Shown: positions 1 to 8,906, counted from the first letter of the stretch. The stretch is 64,000 nt of DNA from Actinoplanes cyaneus (GCF_016862095.1 NZ_BOMH01000036.1:62001-126000); one strand, 5' to 3'. The notes: generated by a model not told the origin, from the sequence alone. Numbers and translations: made by a program.

Positions 1-3000
1 AGCAGGAGGATCCCCAGGACGAACAGGACGACCGGGACGCCGTACCACACGACGGTGTAACCCACCGCTGCGAGCGGGCTGTTGGACTTCTGGTCCTCGT
101 CCTCGTCATCCGGGTCGAGCAGGTCGTTCTGCCGGCCGGAGAGCACGCCGCTGCTGACCGGGCGCCGCTCGTAGGATCCGGTGTTCTCGAAGAGGGCACC
201 GCTCACGCCGCGGCGAGGCGGCCACGAGGTGTCCTCCTCGGGGGAGGCCGGGGGCGTCGCGATCACCGAGGTGGCACTCAGCGCCAGGTTCGACCCGCCG
301 TTGACCGTGGCGGTGCCGCTCGGCCGGAAGGGCGGGAAGTCCGACGTGCTGAACCGCTGAGGCTCCCCGTCGACCGGTGCGGCATCGCGGGCGAGCTCGC
401 GCCGCCAGTCGTCGTCGGTGCTTGCGGGCGTGGTGGCGCGGTAACCGGTGGCGCCGGAGACCGGAGCGGCGACCGGCGTCACGCCCAGGTCGGTACGCCA
501 GTCGGCGCCGGCGGTCGCCCGATATCCCGCGGCGCCCGAGGTGGGTGCGGCGGCGGTGCCGTTCAGCTCGGCCCGCCAGTCGCCGGCCGGCGGTGCGGAG
601 GTGACAGCGGTCGCCGCCGTCCCGGTGAACCCGGGCGCGGCAGCCGCTGAGCCGCTCAGCTCCGGCGTGGCGGTCCCGTTGAGCTCGGCCCGCCAATCAC
701 CGCCTGGAGTCGCCGTGGCACGGTACCCGGAGACGGGGGCCGCGCTGGTGACGGTGGCGCCGCCGCTCAGATCGGTGCGCCAGTCCCCACCCGCGGCCGC
801 ACGGTAGCCGGCAACGCCCGACGTGGGCGCGGCCGTCCCGCCGCTGAGCTCGGCCCGCCAGTCCCCACCGGGACCCTCTGCCTCGGCGCGGAAACTGCCG
901 TCCGGCGGGGCGCCGCGATAGCCGGGCCCGTCCGGGGCCGCGCCGCGCCGGTAGTCGCCGCCGGGCCGTCCGCCACCGTTCCACCCGGTGGCGGGGCCGC
1001 TCCCGTCGTTCCAGGAGGGGCCGGTCGGCGGTTCCGGAGCTCGGCGGTCACCCTGGCCACGGGGTCCGCCGCCCCCACCCCCGAAAGGGGGTTCATCACG
1101 GTCATCCCGCCGGCGGGGATTCCCGTACCGGTCGGTCTCCTCGTCGAATGCCGGTGATTCCTGGCCGGCCCAGGAGGACGGGCCACCGGGCAGCTCACGC
1201 TGCGCGCCGTAGGCCGGTTTGCGCTGCTCGCGCCAGTCCGGCTCGTCGTAGCCGTCATCCCGCCGCTGCGGGGCGGCGGGCAGCTCACGCATGCCGAAGG
1301 CCGGCTCGCGGGACGCGCTGCCGGACGGCAACTCCCGCGCGCCGCCCGCCTGACGCGTGCCGGACCAGGACGAGTCGTCATAGCCACCCGGACGAGGATC
1401 GCGCCGCGGCTCCGGAGCGCCGTAACCGCCCTGGCGATCAGGGGCGCCATAGCCGTTCTGCCGGGGCCCGCGGTCCGTCTCGGGGCCGCCGTAGCCGTTC
1501 TGCCGGGGGATGCGATCCGACCAGCCGTCCGGCTCGGGCGCGGCATAGCCGTTCTGCCGCGGCTCACGCTCCTCCGACCACGACGAACGCCCGGCCGGCA
1601 GCTCGCGCTGAGCCCCATAGCCCGGCTCCGACCAGCCCGAACGCTCCGCCGGGAACTCACGGGGGCGCGGCGGCACGGGACCCTGCCGCCAGCCCTCGGT
1701 GGCGTAGTCGTCGTCGCGACGGGCCTGACGTCCCGGCCACGCTTCGGGTTCCGGCTCCGGCGCGCGTCGCCGGCCGCCGTTCTCGTTCGGGTACGCCTCG
1801 GGGGCGCCCCGCTGCGCCGGGTAGGGACCCGACTCGTACTGCTCGGAGCGGAAGCGCCCGGAAGTCGAAGGGTCGGGCTGGTCCGCACCGGTCCACGGGG
1901 TGCCGCCGGGCATCGCGCTGCGCGGGGTCGCCGGGCCGGGCATCGCCCCGGCGGTCGACCAGCCGCCACTTCCCTGCGACGGCACGGCGCTGCGCGGCGC
2001 GGGCATGGCGCTGCGCTGGCGGGCGCCCGGACCGTCGGGCATGCCGTCGGCGGGCAGCGGGCCACCGGGCACGCCACCGACCGGGCCGGTGGGCTCGTCG
2101 TCGCGCCGGCCACGCCGGCCGCCACCACCCCACCCGTCCGGGCCCGGGGACTGCTCGGCAGGGGCGCCGCCCTCGGCCTTGCGCATCTGCTCGCGCCGGG
2201 CCGCCTCGGCCCGCCAGGCCAGCACGCGAGGGTCTTCCTCGCCGCGGCTCCACTGGCCGGTGTCCGGGTCGCGGGTCCAGTTGCTGGTGTCGGGCTCGGC
2301 CTCCCAGGAGCGGGTGTCCTCGCGCCAGTTCGTCGGGTTGGCGTTGTAGCGCTGCGGGGTGCGGGCGGCACGGCGGCCCTGCTGGCCCTGAGCGCGCTGG
2401 CGCTCCGGCAGGCCACCGGAGGCGGCCGGGCTCTCCGACGGGCCGCTGGGACCGGCTGACGGGGTGTCGTCGGGTGCTCTGCGGGCGGACGGGGGGCGTA
2501 CGCCGTACTGAATCGGGGTCTGCCCGGTGTTGCGCTCACCGTAGGCACCGCTGGTCTCGCCATAGGCGCCGCTCGGGGTCTCCGCGCTGTAGCCGCGCCG
2601 GGGGGAATCGTCGGACCGGGAGTCACGGCGAAGCGACCGACTGCCCCAGGAGGGCGCCGGCGGGCCGGGATCGGCGACGGGCGAACCCGGCGCGAGGATG
2701 TTGCCGGTGTCGTCGTGGCCGGCCCAGTTGTCCCGGTCGGACGTGCCGGACCACCCCGTGCCGCCGGAGGGCTGCTCGTCCGGCTCGGGGGCTCGGCGGC
2801 GGCCACGCCGGGTCGACCACTCGTCGTCGGCGCGACGCCAGGCGGCGCGGTCGTCCTCCCGGACGAAGTGGCGGCCGTCGTCGCGCGGGCCGCTCTGCCA
2901 GCCCGGACCGTCGGAACGGCCCCAGCCGGCGCTGTCGGTCGTGTTCTCCCCCGGGGAGCGGCGGCCGGTGTCCCACGACGACGACGGGGTGGCGCTCTCG

Positions 3001-3818
3001 GCGGACCAGGAACCGCTGGCCGGCGCGGACGACGACCACGAGTCGGCGGGCCGCTGCTGCCAGGACGGGGTGGGCGGCGAGGGCTGCTGCCACGACGGCG
3101 TCTGCGCGGGCTGCTGCCACGACGGGGTCTGGCCGGACTGCTGCCAGGACGGTGTCTGCGTGGACGGCTGCTGCCAGGACGGCGTGCTCGAGCTGCTCCA
3201 GGTCTGCTCGACCGGGGTGGTCGCGGCCCGGCCGGGGGGATCCGCGTCGCGCCGCCAGGACGGGGTCTCCGACCAGCTCGACGAGATGTCCCGGCTGCTC
3301 TCCCGGCCGGACTCCAGCGCGGGGGTGGGCCAGGCGGTGCCGGAGATGGTCGGGCGCTCGGGAGTGCCCGGACGGTCGCCGGACGTCTCCGCCTCGTTCT
3401 CCGACCGCCAGGCCTCGGTGGTCGAACGCCAGACGTGCGAGCCGGTGGACGAGCGCCACTCGGTGGTCTGCCGCCAGCGTGCGCCGGTGGCCCGCCACTC
3501 CGAGGTCTGCGTGCGCCAGCCGGCGCCGTCGGCGGGGAAGGTGGGGCGGCCGGTGGAGGCGACGTCGGACCAGCGGTTCGCCGGCTCGACGGCCTGACCG
3601 CCACCCGAGTAGGGCTCGACCTCGCTCTGCTGCGCCCACGCGTCCGCGCGGCGCTGCCAGGTGAGGGCTTCCGGGCTCGGCGTCATGCTGCCGGTATCGG
3701 TCAGCGCGGACCACCGGGTGCCGGATTCGTCGATCTCCGGTTCCGGGATGGGCCAAGCCTCCGCAGCGCGCCGGTCGCGCGACATGCGGGCGCCGTAGTC
3801 CCACTCCCGTTGGTCCAC
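1..3818 (-). CDS. Large disordered repeat protein with C-terminal membrane segment (partial)
   Basis: I do not recognise this protein. About 1,270 residues are visible and the C-terminus runs off the left edge. This frame was chosen because it alone gives regularly placed Trp, Gln and Tyr and ends in a hydrophobic stretch; the overlapping frames give only Arg/Pro-rich strings. Around residues 210-255 there are TPSWQQP-type repeats, around 750-795 RQNGYGAPE-type repeats, and around 950-1140 repeats built from GYRA followed by GDWRxxL. The stretch at the left edge (NSPLAAVGYTVVWYG onward) looks like a transmembrane helix, so a long Pro/Ser/Gly/Trp-rich tail is probably anchored at its C-terminal end. 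Start is GTG 3818 or ATG 3785; neither has a strong ribosome site. It is transcribed away from dnaB. Confidence 0.6.
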   Translation of the reverse strand, partial: MDQREWDYGARMSRDRRAAEAWPIPEPEIDESGTRWSALTDTGSMTPSPEALTWQRRADAWAQQSEVEPYSGGGQAVEPANRWSDVASTGRPTFPADGAGWRTQTSEWRATGARWRQTTEWRSSTGSHVWRSTTEAWRSENEAETSGDRPGTPERPTISGTAWPTPALESGRESSRDISSSWSETPSWRRDADPPGRAATTPVEQTWSSSSTPSWQQPSTQTPSWQQSGQTPSWQQPAQTPSWQQPSPPTPSWQQRPADSWSSSAPASGSWSAESATPSSSWDTGRRSPGENTTDSAGWGRSDGPGWQSGPRDDGRHFVREDDRAAWRRADDEWSTRRGRRRAPEPDEQPSGGTGWSGTSDRDNWAGHDDTGNILAPGSPVADPGPPAPSWGSRSLRRDSRSDDSPRRGYSAETPSGAYGETSGAYGERNTGQTPIQYGVRPPSARRAPDDTPSAGPSGPSESPAASGGLPERQRAQGQQGRRAARTPQRYNANPTNWREDTRSWEAEPDTSNWTRDPDTGQWSRGEEDPRVLAWRAEAARREQMRKAEGGAPAEQSPGPDGWGGGGRRGRRDDEPTGPVGGVPGGPLPADGMPDGPGARQRSAMPAPRSAVPSQGSGGWSTAGAMPGPATPRSAMPGGTPWTGADQPDPSTSGRFRSEQYESGPYPAQRGAPEAYPNENGGRRRAPEPEPEAWPGRQARRDDDYATEGWRQGPVPPRPREFPAERSGWSEPGYGAQRELPAGRSSWSEEREPRQNGYAAPEPDGWSDRIPRQNGYGGPETDRGPRQNGYGAPDRQGGYGAPEPRRDPRPGGYDDSSWSGTRQAGGARELPSGSASREPAFGMRELPAAPQRRDDGYDEPDWREQRKPAYGAQRELPGGPSSWAGQESPAFDEETDRYGNPRRRDDRDEPPFGGGGGGPRGQGDRRAPEPPTGPSWNDGSGPATGWNGGGRPGGDYRRGAAPDGPGYRGAPPDGSFRAEAEGPGGDWRAELSGGTAAPTSGVAGYRAAAGGDWRTDLSGGATVTSAAPVSGYRATATPGGDWRAELNGTATPELSGSAAAAPGFTGTAATAVTSAPPAGDWRAELNGTAAAPTSGAAGYRATAGADWRTDLGVTPVAAPVSGATGYRATTPASTDDDWRRELARDAAPVDGEPQRFSTSDFPPFRPSGTATVNGGSNLALSATSVIATPPASPEEDTSWPPRRGVSGALFENTGSYERRPVSSGVLSGRQNDLLDPDDEDEDQKSNSPLAAVGYTVVWYGVPVVLFVLGILL

Positions 3819-3967
3819 GTGAAAAGGGTGACGTGCGAGAGACGGAACCGCAACGCCTGACAGCGACGGCTTGCTCACCCGACCCAGTATTTTCGCAGAT
3901 CCATCAGCTTTTCTGCCTTCCACAGGACGTGGCTGGAAAAGTGCTGCTGAGGCTCTTTCCCCAAGAG

Positions 3968-4031
3968 TTGTCCACATGCTGTGCACAGGGTTGCCCACAG
4001 GTTCGGGGGTACTGTCCACAGCTTGTCCAGA
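3968..4031. promoter_or_regulatory. Cluster of DnaA-box-like sites upstream of dnaB
   Basis: The 397-base gap 3819-4215 separates the divergent disordered-protein gene and dnaB. It holds TTGTCCACA at 3968-3976, TTGCCCACA at 3991-3999, CTGTCCACA at 4012-4020 and TTGTCCAGA at 4023-4031, all in the same orientation. The first matches the DnaA-box form usual in high-GC actinomycetes and the others differ by one base. Such a cluster next to the replicative helicase could let DnaA act on dnaB transcription or load at an auxiliary site. It is not the usual oriC setting, since no dnaA, dnaN or rpmH is visible. Confidence 0.5.
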
Positions 4032-4215
4032 GGCTCGTCCACCGCGGCAGTTGGGCAGGTAGCGGCCGGGTTCGTAGAGTGGGCCATCGCTCTGATCGAC
4101 TGGTTCTGCCGAAGTTCGTCTGGTTCTGCTGAAGTCACGACGAGTTCGGCCGAACGGTCCGGGTGAGAGTGGTTCGATCGTGATGGCGGCATGGTCATTG
4201 AGGGGGGATGTCCCG

Positions 4216-5649
4216 GTGTCGATCACCGACGACGCACGGCCGGATCCGCGTCCTCCATCTCAGCCGTCCGGGGGACCCCAGAGCAACGGCTTCGGTCGTT
4301 CCGAGGGGCCGAACGAGGGACGGTTCGACAAGACGCCCCCGCAGGACGTCGCGGCCGAGCAGGGCGTGCTGGGCGGCATGCTGCTGTCCAAGGACGCGAT
4401 CGCCGACGTCGTCGAGATCCTCAAGACCAACGACTTCTACCGGCCGATCCACGCCACTGTCTACGACGTCATCCTCGATCTGTACGGGCGGGGTGAGCCG
4501 GCCGACGCCCTGACCGTCGCCGCGGCCCTGGCCGACAGTGGTGACCTGCAGCGCGTCGGTGGTGTTCCCTACCTGCACACGCTGATCGAGAGCGTGCCGA
4601 CCGCGGCCAACGCCTCCTACTACGCGCGGATCGTCTCCGAGCGCGCGATCCTGCGCCGCCTGGTCGAGGCCGGCACCAAGATCACGCAGTTGGGCTACGG
4701 CGCGGGCGGCAACGGCGGCCGCGACGTAGACGACATCGTCGACCTGGCCCAGCAGGCCATCTACGACGTCACCGAGAAACGGGTCAGCGAGGACTTCGCG
4801 GCCCTCGGCGACATGCTCCAGCCGACGCTCGACGAGATCGAGGCGGTCGGCGCGGCCGGCGGCGTGATGAGTGGCGTCCCGACCGGCTTCGCCGACCTGG
4901 ACCGGCTGCTCAACGGTCTGCATCCGGGTCAGCTGATCATCGTGGCCGGCCGTCCCGGTCTCGGTAAGTCGACCGCGAGCATGGACTTCGCCCGCAACGC
5001 GGCGATCCGGCACGGCTGCGCCAGCGCCATCTTCTCCCTGGAAATGAGCAAGATCGAGATGGTGATGCGGCTGCTCTCCGCCGAGGCGCGGGTCCCGCTG
5101 CACACCCTCCGGTCCGGCCAGCTCTCCGACGACGACTGGACCAAGCTGGCCCGGCGCATGGGCGAGATCAGCGAGGCGCCGATCTTCGTCGACGACACGC
5201 CGAACATGAACCTGATGGAGATCCGCGCCAAGGCCCGCCGCCTCAAACAGCGGCACAACCTGAAGATGCTGGTCATCGACTACCTCCAGCTGATGTCCTC
5301 GCCGAAGAAGACGGAAAGCCGCCAGCAGGAGGTCTCCGAGCTGTCCCGTGGCCTCAAGCTCCTGGCGAAGGAGATCGAGTGCCCGGTGATCGGCGTGAGC
5401 CAGCTGAACCGTGGTCCCGAGCAGCGCACCGACAAACGGCCCCAGCTCTCCGACCTGCGTGAGTCCGGCTCGATCGAGCAGGACGCCGACGTCGTGATCC
5501 TGCTTCACCGTGACGACTACTACGACAAGGAGTCGCCGCGGGCGGGAGAGGCCGACTTCATCGTGGCCAAGCACCGTAACGGTCCGACCGACACGATCAC
5601 TGTGGCGGCGCAGCTGCACCTGTCCCGCTTTGTGGACATGGCCATCTAG
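4216..5649 (+). CDS. dnaB: Replicative DNA helicase DnaB
   Basis: Hexameric 5'-3' helicase that unwinds DNA at the replication fork and interacts with primase. An N-terminal DnaB domain (roughly residues 30-130, starting at PQDVAAEQGVLGGMLL) is followed by the RecA-like ATPase domain, with Walker A GRPGLGKST near residue 243, Walker B LVIDYLQLM near 352 and the DLRESGSIEQDADVV motif near 415. The length of 477 residues is normal and there is no intein. GTG 4216 is chosen because AGGGGGG (4201-4207) sits at ribosome-site distance; an in-frame ATG at 4180 would add 12 residues that do not look like DnaB. The gene stands alone behind the DnaA-box cluster. Confidence 0.97.
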   Translation: MSITDDARPDPRPPSQPSGGPQSNGFGRSEGPNEGRFDKTPPQDVAAEQGVLGGMLLSKDAIADVVEILKTNDFYRPIHATVYDVILDLYGRGEPADALTVAAALADSGDLQRVGGVPYLHTLIESVPTAANASYYARIVSERAILRRLVEAGTKITQLGYGAGGNGGRDVDDIVDLAQQAIYDVTEKRVSEDFAALGDMLQPTLDEIEAVGAAGGVMSGVPTGFADLDRLLNGLHPGQLIIVAGRPGLGKSTASMDFARNAAIRHGCASAIFSLEMSKIEMVMRLLSAEARVPLHTLRSGQLSDDDWTKLARRMGEISEAPIFVDDTPNMNLMEIRAKARRLKQRHNLKMLVIDYLQLMSSPKKTESRQQEVSELSRGLKLLAKEIECPVIGVSQLNRGPEQRTDKRPQLSDLRESGSIEQDADVVILLHRDDYYDKESPRAGEADFIVAKHRNGPTDTITVAAQLHLSRFVDMAI

Positions 5650-5776
5650 AAACGGGTGGGCTGCTCGCCCTGCCGCTGGACAGGCTCGTCACCCGGGAGC
5701 GACTCCGGAACATGGCGGCGAGGGGCAGCGCTGAGGTCGGTGGTGAGCACACTGGCGGTTCGCCACGGAACACGAT

Positions 5777-5866
5777 CGCCGGGCTGTTCGCGGCCGTCTG
5801 CGGCGTTACCCGCCGGGCTGTTCGCGGCCGTCTGCGGCGCTACCCGCCGGGCTGTTCGCGGCCGTT
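5777..5866. repeat. 34-bp tandem repeat, about 2.6 copies
   Basis: Copies start at 5777, 5811 and 5845 with a period of exactly 34 bp; each begins CGCCGGGCTGTTCGCGGCCG. The period is not a multiple of three and no convincing coding frame spans it, so it is probably noncoding. It lies in the 471-base gap between dnaB and the YbaB-like gene (5650-6120), where I see no gene. Confidence 0.8.
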
Positions 5867-6064
5867 GTCCATCGGCACGTCCGCTGGATCGTCGGTGCCG
5901 GTGAGAAGCGGTTGGCACGCCGGGTCGCAGCTTTTGGCCGCGGCCCCCGCCCGGCGTGGCCTGGGGCTTCGGTCCGGCGCCGCCGCGGCGGGCGGCTTGC
6001 GAGGAACGGATCAGATCGTTCGTCGGCAAGGCGGCTCGGGCAGCGTCGGAATGGGTCGAGCAGC

Positions 6065-6125
6065 GTGGTCAGGCAGTTGCCGACCCGTGGTCAGGCAGTT
6101 GCCGACCGGGACGAGCGTGGTCAGG
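6065..6125. repeat. 22-bp direct repeat, two copies plus a partial third
   Basis: GTGGTCAGGCAGTTGCCGAC occurs at 6065 and 6087 (22-bp period). A third truncated GTGGTCAGG starts at 6117, just inside the 3' end of the YbaB-like gene. The repeat is otherwise intergenic. Confidence 0.7.
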
Positions 6126-6486
6126 CGGCTTCGTGGTGGAACGGGGCCGGAGCTTCGTCCGGCTGCTGGTGAGCGGCCACCAGTTGCTCGACCTGGCGGT
6201 GCTTGCCGGCGGCGGCGTGCTGGACCGTCTCCACGATCACGCGGGCCAGCGTGTCGACGTTCCACTGGCGGCACGCCTGCTGGTCGAGGCGCAGGCCGAC
6301 GAGGTCGCCGTCGGCGTTCACCGTGGCGTGGACGGCGCCATCCGCGGAGGCGGCGCTCACCTGCATGGTGGCGAGGCTGCGCTGCAGTTCGTCCACTCCG
6401 GAGCGTAGTTCCTCATAGCGGCCGTAGACGTTCTCGAGATCGTTGCGCAGCGCCTGATTCGCCGCGCGATCAGCAGTTTCAGTCAC
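6121..6486 (-). CDS. YbaB/EbfC family nucleoid-associated protein
   Basis: Small protein of 121 residues. An N-terminal coiled-coil-like helix (DLENVYGRYEELRSGVDELQ) is followed by the YbaB pattern SADGAVHATVNADGDLVGL and a final helix. Family members bind DNA as dimers. The organism's main YbaB is normally beside recR/dnaX; this copy is elsewhere, so it is probably one of the extra actinomycete paralogues. The start is GTG 6486 with GGAGGA seven bases upstream. Two GRTCAC/GTGAYC inverted motifs lie about 115-165 bases upstream. The last codons overlap a partial 22-bp repeat copy. Confidence 0.75.
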   Translation of the reverse strand: MTETADRAANQALRNDLENVYGRYEELRSGVDELQRSLATMQVSAASADGAVHATVNADGDLVGLRLDQQACRQWNVDTLARVIVETVQHAAAGKHRQVEQLVAAHQQPDEAPAPFHHEAA

Positions 6487-6600
6487 GGTTTCTTCCTCCG
6501 TTTGCTGCTACAGGGAGCGACGTGACAATACCCAAGATCCGCGACGTTGCGTATTCCAATGACTTCGTAACGCGAACGAAAAGAGAGAGCTATCGAAATA

Positions 6601-6652
6601 GTTCACTCTTATGTGACCGATCGACTCCGAATAGTGGTCACTGAGCGTGATC
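6601..6652. promoter_or_regulatory. Two inverted-repeat operator-like motifs upstream of the YbaB-like gene
   Basis: GTTCAC-N6-GTGACC (6601-6618) and GGTCAC-N5-GTGATC (6636-6652) have nearly the same half-sites, with centres about 35 bp apart. They lie in a stretch (6520-6620) clearly richer in A and T than its surroundings, as expected for a promoter region. The cognate regulator is unknown. The rest of the 762-base gap 6487-7248 holds the 19-bp repeat and a hairpin but no gene that I can support. Confidence 0.35.
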
Positions 6653-7016
6653 AACGCCACTGCCGAGCGCGCGGAGGCGAGTCAGTGAAGGTCAGTTGCC
6701 GCTGCTAGCGGTGCCGAAGGGCGGACGATCGGCAGCCCACGGTTCGAGGCGAACGTGGTCGCTCTCGGTCAAGGGCCTCCGGCCGGTGCACATCGGTAAC
6801 GTCTCGCGGCCGTCCCAACTCGCGGGCGGACGAGTATCACCGAGTAGACCGCCAAAAGTGGCGAGCGCCACGTCTATCGGCGATTCGGCCGGTTGTGACG
6901 CTGCCGATCAGCCGACGACAAGATCCGAATGGTGCAGGGACGCCTCGGTGATCAGGGTGGCCGCACCAACCGGTGCGGGTGAAGCCGCGATCCGGCGGTG
7001 GAGCCACAATCCGGGG

Positions 7017-7130
7017 ATGGCGCTGCGATTCAGTGGTGGCGCTGCGACTCGGTGGTGGCGCTGCGACTCGGTGGTGGCGCTGCGACTCGGTGGTGGCGCT
7101 GCGATTCAGCGGTGGCGCTGCAACCCGGCG
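7017..7130. repeat. 19-bp tandem repeat, six copies
   Basis: Six head-to-tail units of 19 bp. Four inner copies are almost identical to GTGGCGCTGCGACTCGGTG; the first and last two have diverged. There are no spacers between the units, so this is not a CRISPR array. The period is not a multiple of three and no credible gene covers it. It is probably a minisatellite formed by slippage. Confidence 0.85.
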
Positions 7131-7140
7131 GAGACAGCAC

Positions 7141-7186
7141 GCGGGGCCCACCCCCACCGGCGCAAGCCGGCCGAGGTGGACCCCGC
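7141..7186 (-). terminator. GC-rich hairpin downstream of the zinc-ribbon gene
   Basis: GCGGGG-C-CCACC (from 7141) pairs with GGTGG-A-CCCCGC (to 7186), with an inner CCGG/CCGG stem. It lies about 60 bases beyond the 7249 stop of the minus-strand zinc-ribbon gene. There is no clear T run, as is common for high-GC terminators. Confidence 0.45.
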
Positions 7187-7248
7187 AATCGTCAGCAAAT
7201 GAGCGAGCCGTCAGACGGCAGGCCGGACCGCCCCGCGATCAGGAACGA

Positions 7249-7653
7249 TCAGTCGAAGAGGTCGTGCAGGAACCCGCGACGCCGGTAGTGCCCGTGGTGC
7301 TGCTGCCGGTAGTGGCCGTGGTGCCCGTAGTGCGGCGCCGGCGGGTAGTGCGCGGCCGGCGGCGGGTAGTGGGCAGCCGGAGCCTGGTGCATCGGAGCGC
7401 CGTAGGCCGGCGGCGGCGGGGGCGGCGGAACGTATCCGTGCCCACCGTGTGGGGCAGGCGGGGGCGGCGGCGTGTGGGCGGCAGGCCCGGGAGCCGACGG
7501 CGCGCGGTTGTAAGTGGCCTCGGCCGCGAAGAGCTTTTCCAGCTCGCCACGGTCCAGGAAGATGCCGCGGCATTCGGTGCACTGATCGATCGTGACGCCG
7601 CTGCGCTCGTAGACCCGCATCTCGCCGTGGCACTTGGGACAGGTCATCTGCAT
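7249..7653 (-). CDS. TFIIB-type zinc-ribbon protein with His/Tyr/Pro-rich tail
   Basis: Residues 1-42 carry the zf-TFIIB pattern: MTCPKCHGEM then QCTECRGIFLDRGELEKL, giving four Cys in two CxxC pairs. The remainder is a Pro-rich linker followed by a tail rich in His, Tyr and Gly (HYGHHGHYRQQHHGHYRR) that could bind metal. The start at ATG 7653 gives the usual MQMTCPKC beginning of the family; an in-frame ATG at 7680 overlaps the upstream stop as ATGA and is the alternative, adding nine residues. It is the last gene of a run with the GT87-like and GGDEF-EAL genes. Its function is unknown. Confidence 0.75.
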   Translation of the reverse strand: MQMTCPKCHGEMRVYERSGVTIDQCTECRGIFLDRGELEKLFAAEATYNRAPSAPGPAAHTPPPPPAPHGGHGYVPPPPPPPAYGAPMHQAPAAHYPPPAAHYPPAPHYGHHGHYRQQHHGHYRRRGFLHDLFD

Positions 7654-7676
7654 TCCATTGACGGTACAAGGCGATG

Positions 7677-8906
7677 TCATGCCGTGGGGCGGAAGAACCT
7701 GTGCATCTGCTGTGCCGGCTGGGAAACCTGTGCCCGGAGTGCCGGTGCCCAGACCAGGAACGCCGCTGGGTAGAGCAGGTAGCCGAACCGGGTGGTCGGC
7801 ATCAGCAGGATCGCCGCGAGCAGTCCCCACCCGCAGAACAGCGCTGCGGTCCCGGCGTCGCGAGGCGGGCGGCGCAGCAGCAGCCAGGCGATCACCAGAG
7901 CCGCCGCACCGAGCAGGACGGACGCGAGGATGTGCCCGCCCGGGAGGTTCTGCGCGATCAGGTAACCGGGGAACGGGGACTGCGCCGGGCTGGTGACCAG
8001 GCCGTGCCCGAGCGGGAACCGCAGCACGTTCTCCACCAGCGAGTCCGCGTTCACCAGCAGTGGCGGGACCAGCGCGAGCACCGGCAACCCGACAGCGAAC
8101 GGCAGGTAGCGGCGGCCGTGCCCGGTGACCAGGGCGAGAACGGCGAGCACGGCGACGACCGGGAAGGCGAACAGTTTCGCGGCAGCGGCGACTCCGACCG
8201 CGACTCCGGCCCAGCCGAACCGTCCGGTGGCGGCGAGGGCCAGCGCGAGCAGGCACAGCGCCAGTACCGGGATGTCGTCCCCGCCCGTTGCCAGCGTCAG
8301 CGCGGTCACCGGCAGCACGGTGGCCGCCTGAATCGCCCGTACGGGAAACGGGTGTGAAGAACGCAGCAGAGCGACCGCCGAGCCCACCGCGAGCACCGCG
8401 GTGATCGCGAACCAGACCCGCGCGTCTGTCCACCAATGGTCACCGGCGAACGCCCGCGGAAGCCCGAAGACCGCCATGCCGGGCTGGTACGGCCGGTAGC
8501 CCATCAGCCGCTCGTCGAGCGGGAGCGCGGCGATGTCGGCGCGGCTCAGATACGGCGTACCGTGCTCGACCAGCGACTTCCCCATCGCCTCGACGACGAG
8601 GACTTCCTCCTGTGCGCGATCGGTGCGCCCACCGGCTCGCTGCACCGCCTCGACGACCAGTGGCACCAAGGCCACGGCCGCCCAGGTCGACCAGGCCAGC
8701 CAAGCCCGGAAACGATCACCGGAGACGTGCCGCGCGAGAAGTTGGACGAGCACCAGCAGGGTGGCAGCCAGGTATCCCCACCAGGCGATCAGGCCCCAGG
8801 CCCGGTGCGGCAGCAGCGTGGAGGTCAGCCCGGTGACCAACGCGAACACCGCGGAGATCAGGTACAGCCCGAGATCGACCGTGAGTCTGCCGGCGGGTTT
8901 GGTCAC
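7677..8906 (-). CDS. GT87/DUF2029-like integral membrane glycosyltransferase
   Basis: Protein of 409 residues with about ten hydrophobic segments. An early loop holds EHGTPYLSRAD and RPYQPGMAVFGLPRAF; a later segment has GGDDIPVL and the family-like VAAAAKLFAFPVV. DUF2029/GT87 enzymes transfer mannose or related sugars from polyprenyl phosphate donors on the outer membrane face. This protein is divergent, so the substrate cannot be named. GTG 8906 overlaps the stop of the GGDEF-EAL gene as GTGA, which supports the start and indicates coupled translation. Confidence 0.65.
   Translation of the reverse strand: MTKPAGRLTVDLGLYLISAVFALVTGLTSTLLPHRAWGLIAWWGYLAATLLVLVQLLARHVSGDRFRAWLAWSTWAAVALVPLVVEAVQRAGGRTDRAQEEVLVVEAMGKSLVEHGTPYLSRADIAALPLDERLMGYRPYQPGMAVFGLPRAFAGDHWWTDARVWFAITAVLAVGSAVALLRSSHPFPVRAIQAATVLPVTALTLATGGDDIPVLALCLLALALAATGRFGWAGVAVGVAAAAKLFAFPVVAVLAVLALVTGHGRRYLPFAVGLPVLALVPPLLVNADSLVENVLRFPLGHGLVTSPAQSPFPGYLIAQNLPGGHILASVLLGAAALVIAWLLLRRPPRDAGTAALFCGWGLLAAILLMPTTRFGYLLYPAAFLVWAPALRAQVSQPAQQMHRFFRPTA

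Noticed and set aside
767..3604. Long open frame of 945 codons overlapping the disordered-protein gene
   Set aside because: It is an Arg/Pro/Ala string caused by high GC at all positions; the alternative frame on the same strand has repeats, aromatic residues and a membrane segment.
1148..3664. Long plus-strand open frames opposite the disordered-protein gene
   Set aside because: Arg- and Ala-rich shadow translation without domains or ribosome site.
4195..5619. Antisense open frame across dnaB
   Set aside because: A shadow of the strongly conserved DnaB reading frame.
7017..7130. Possible CRISPR array
   Set aside because: Units of 19 bp are directly joined with no spacers and no cas gene is in the window. 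The same holds for the 29-, 34- and 42-bp arrays.
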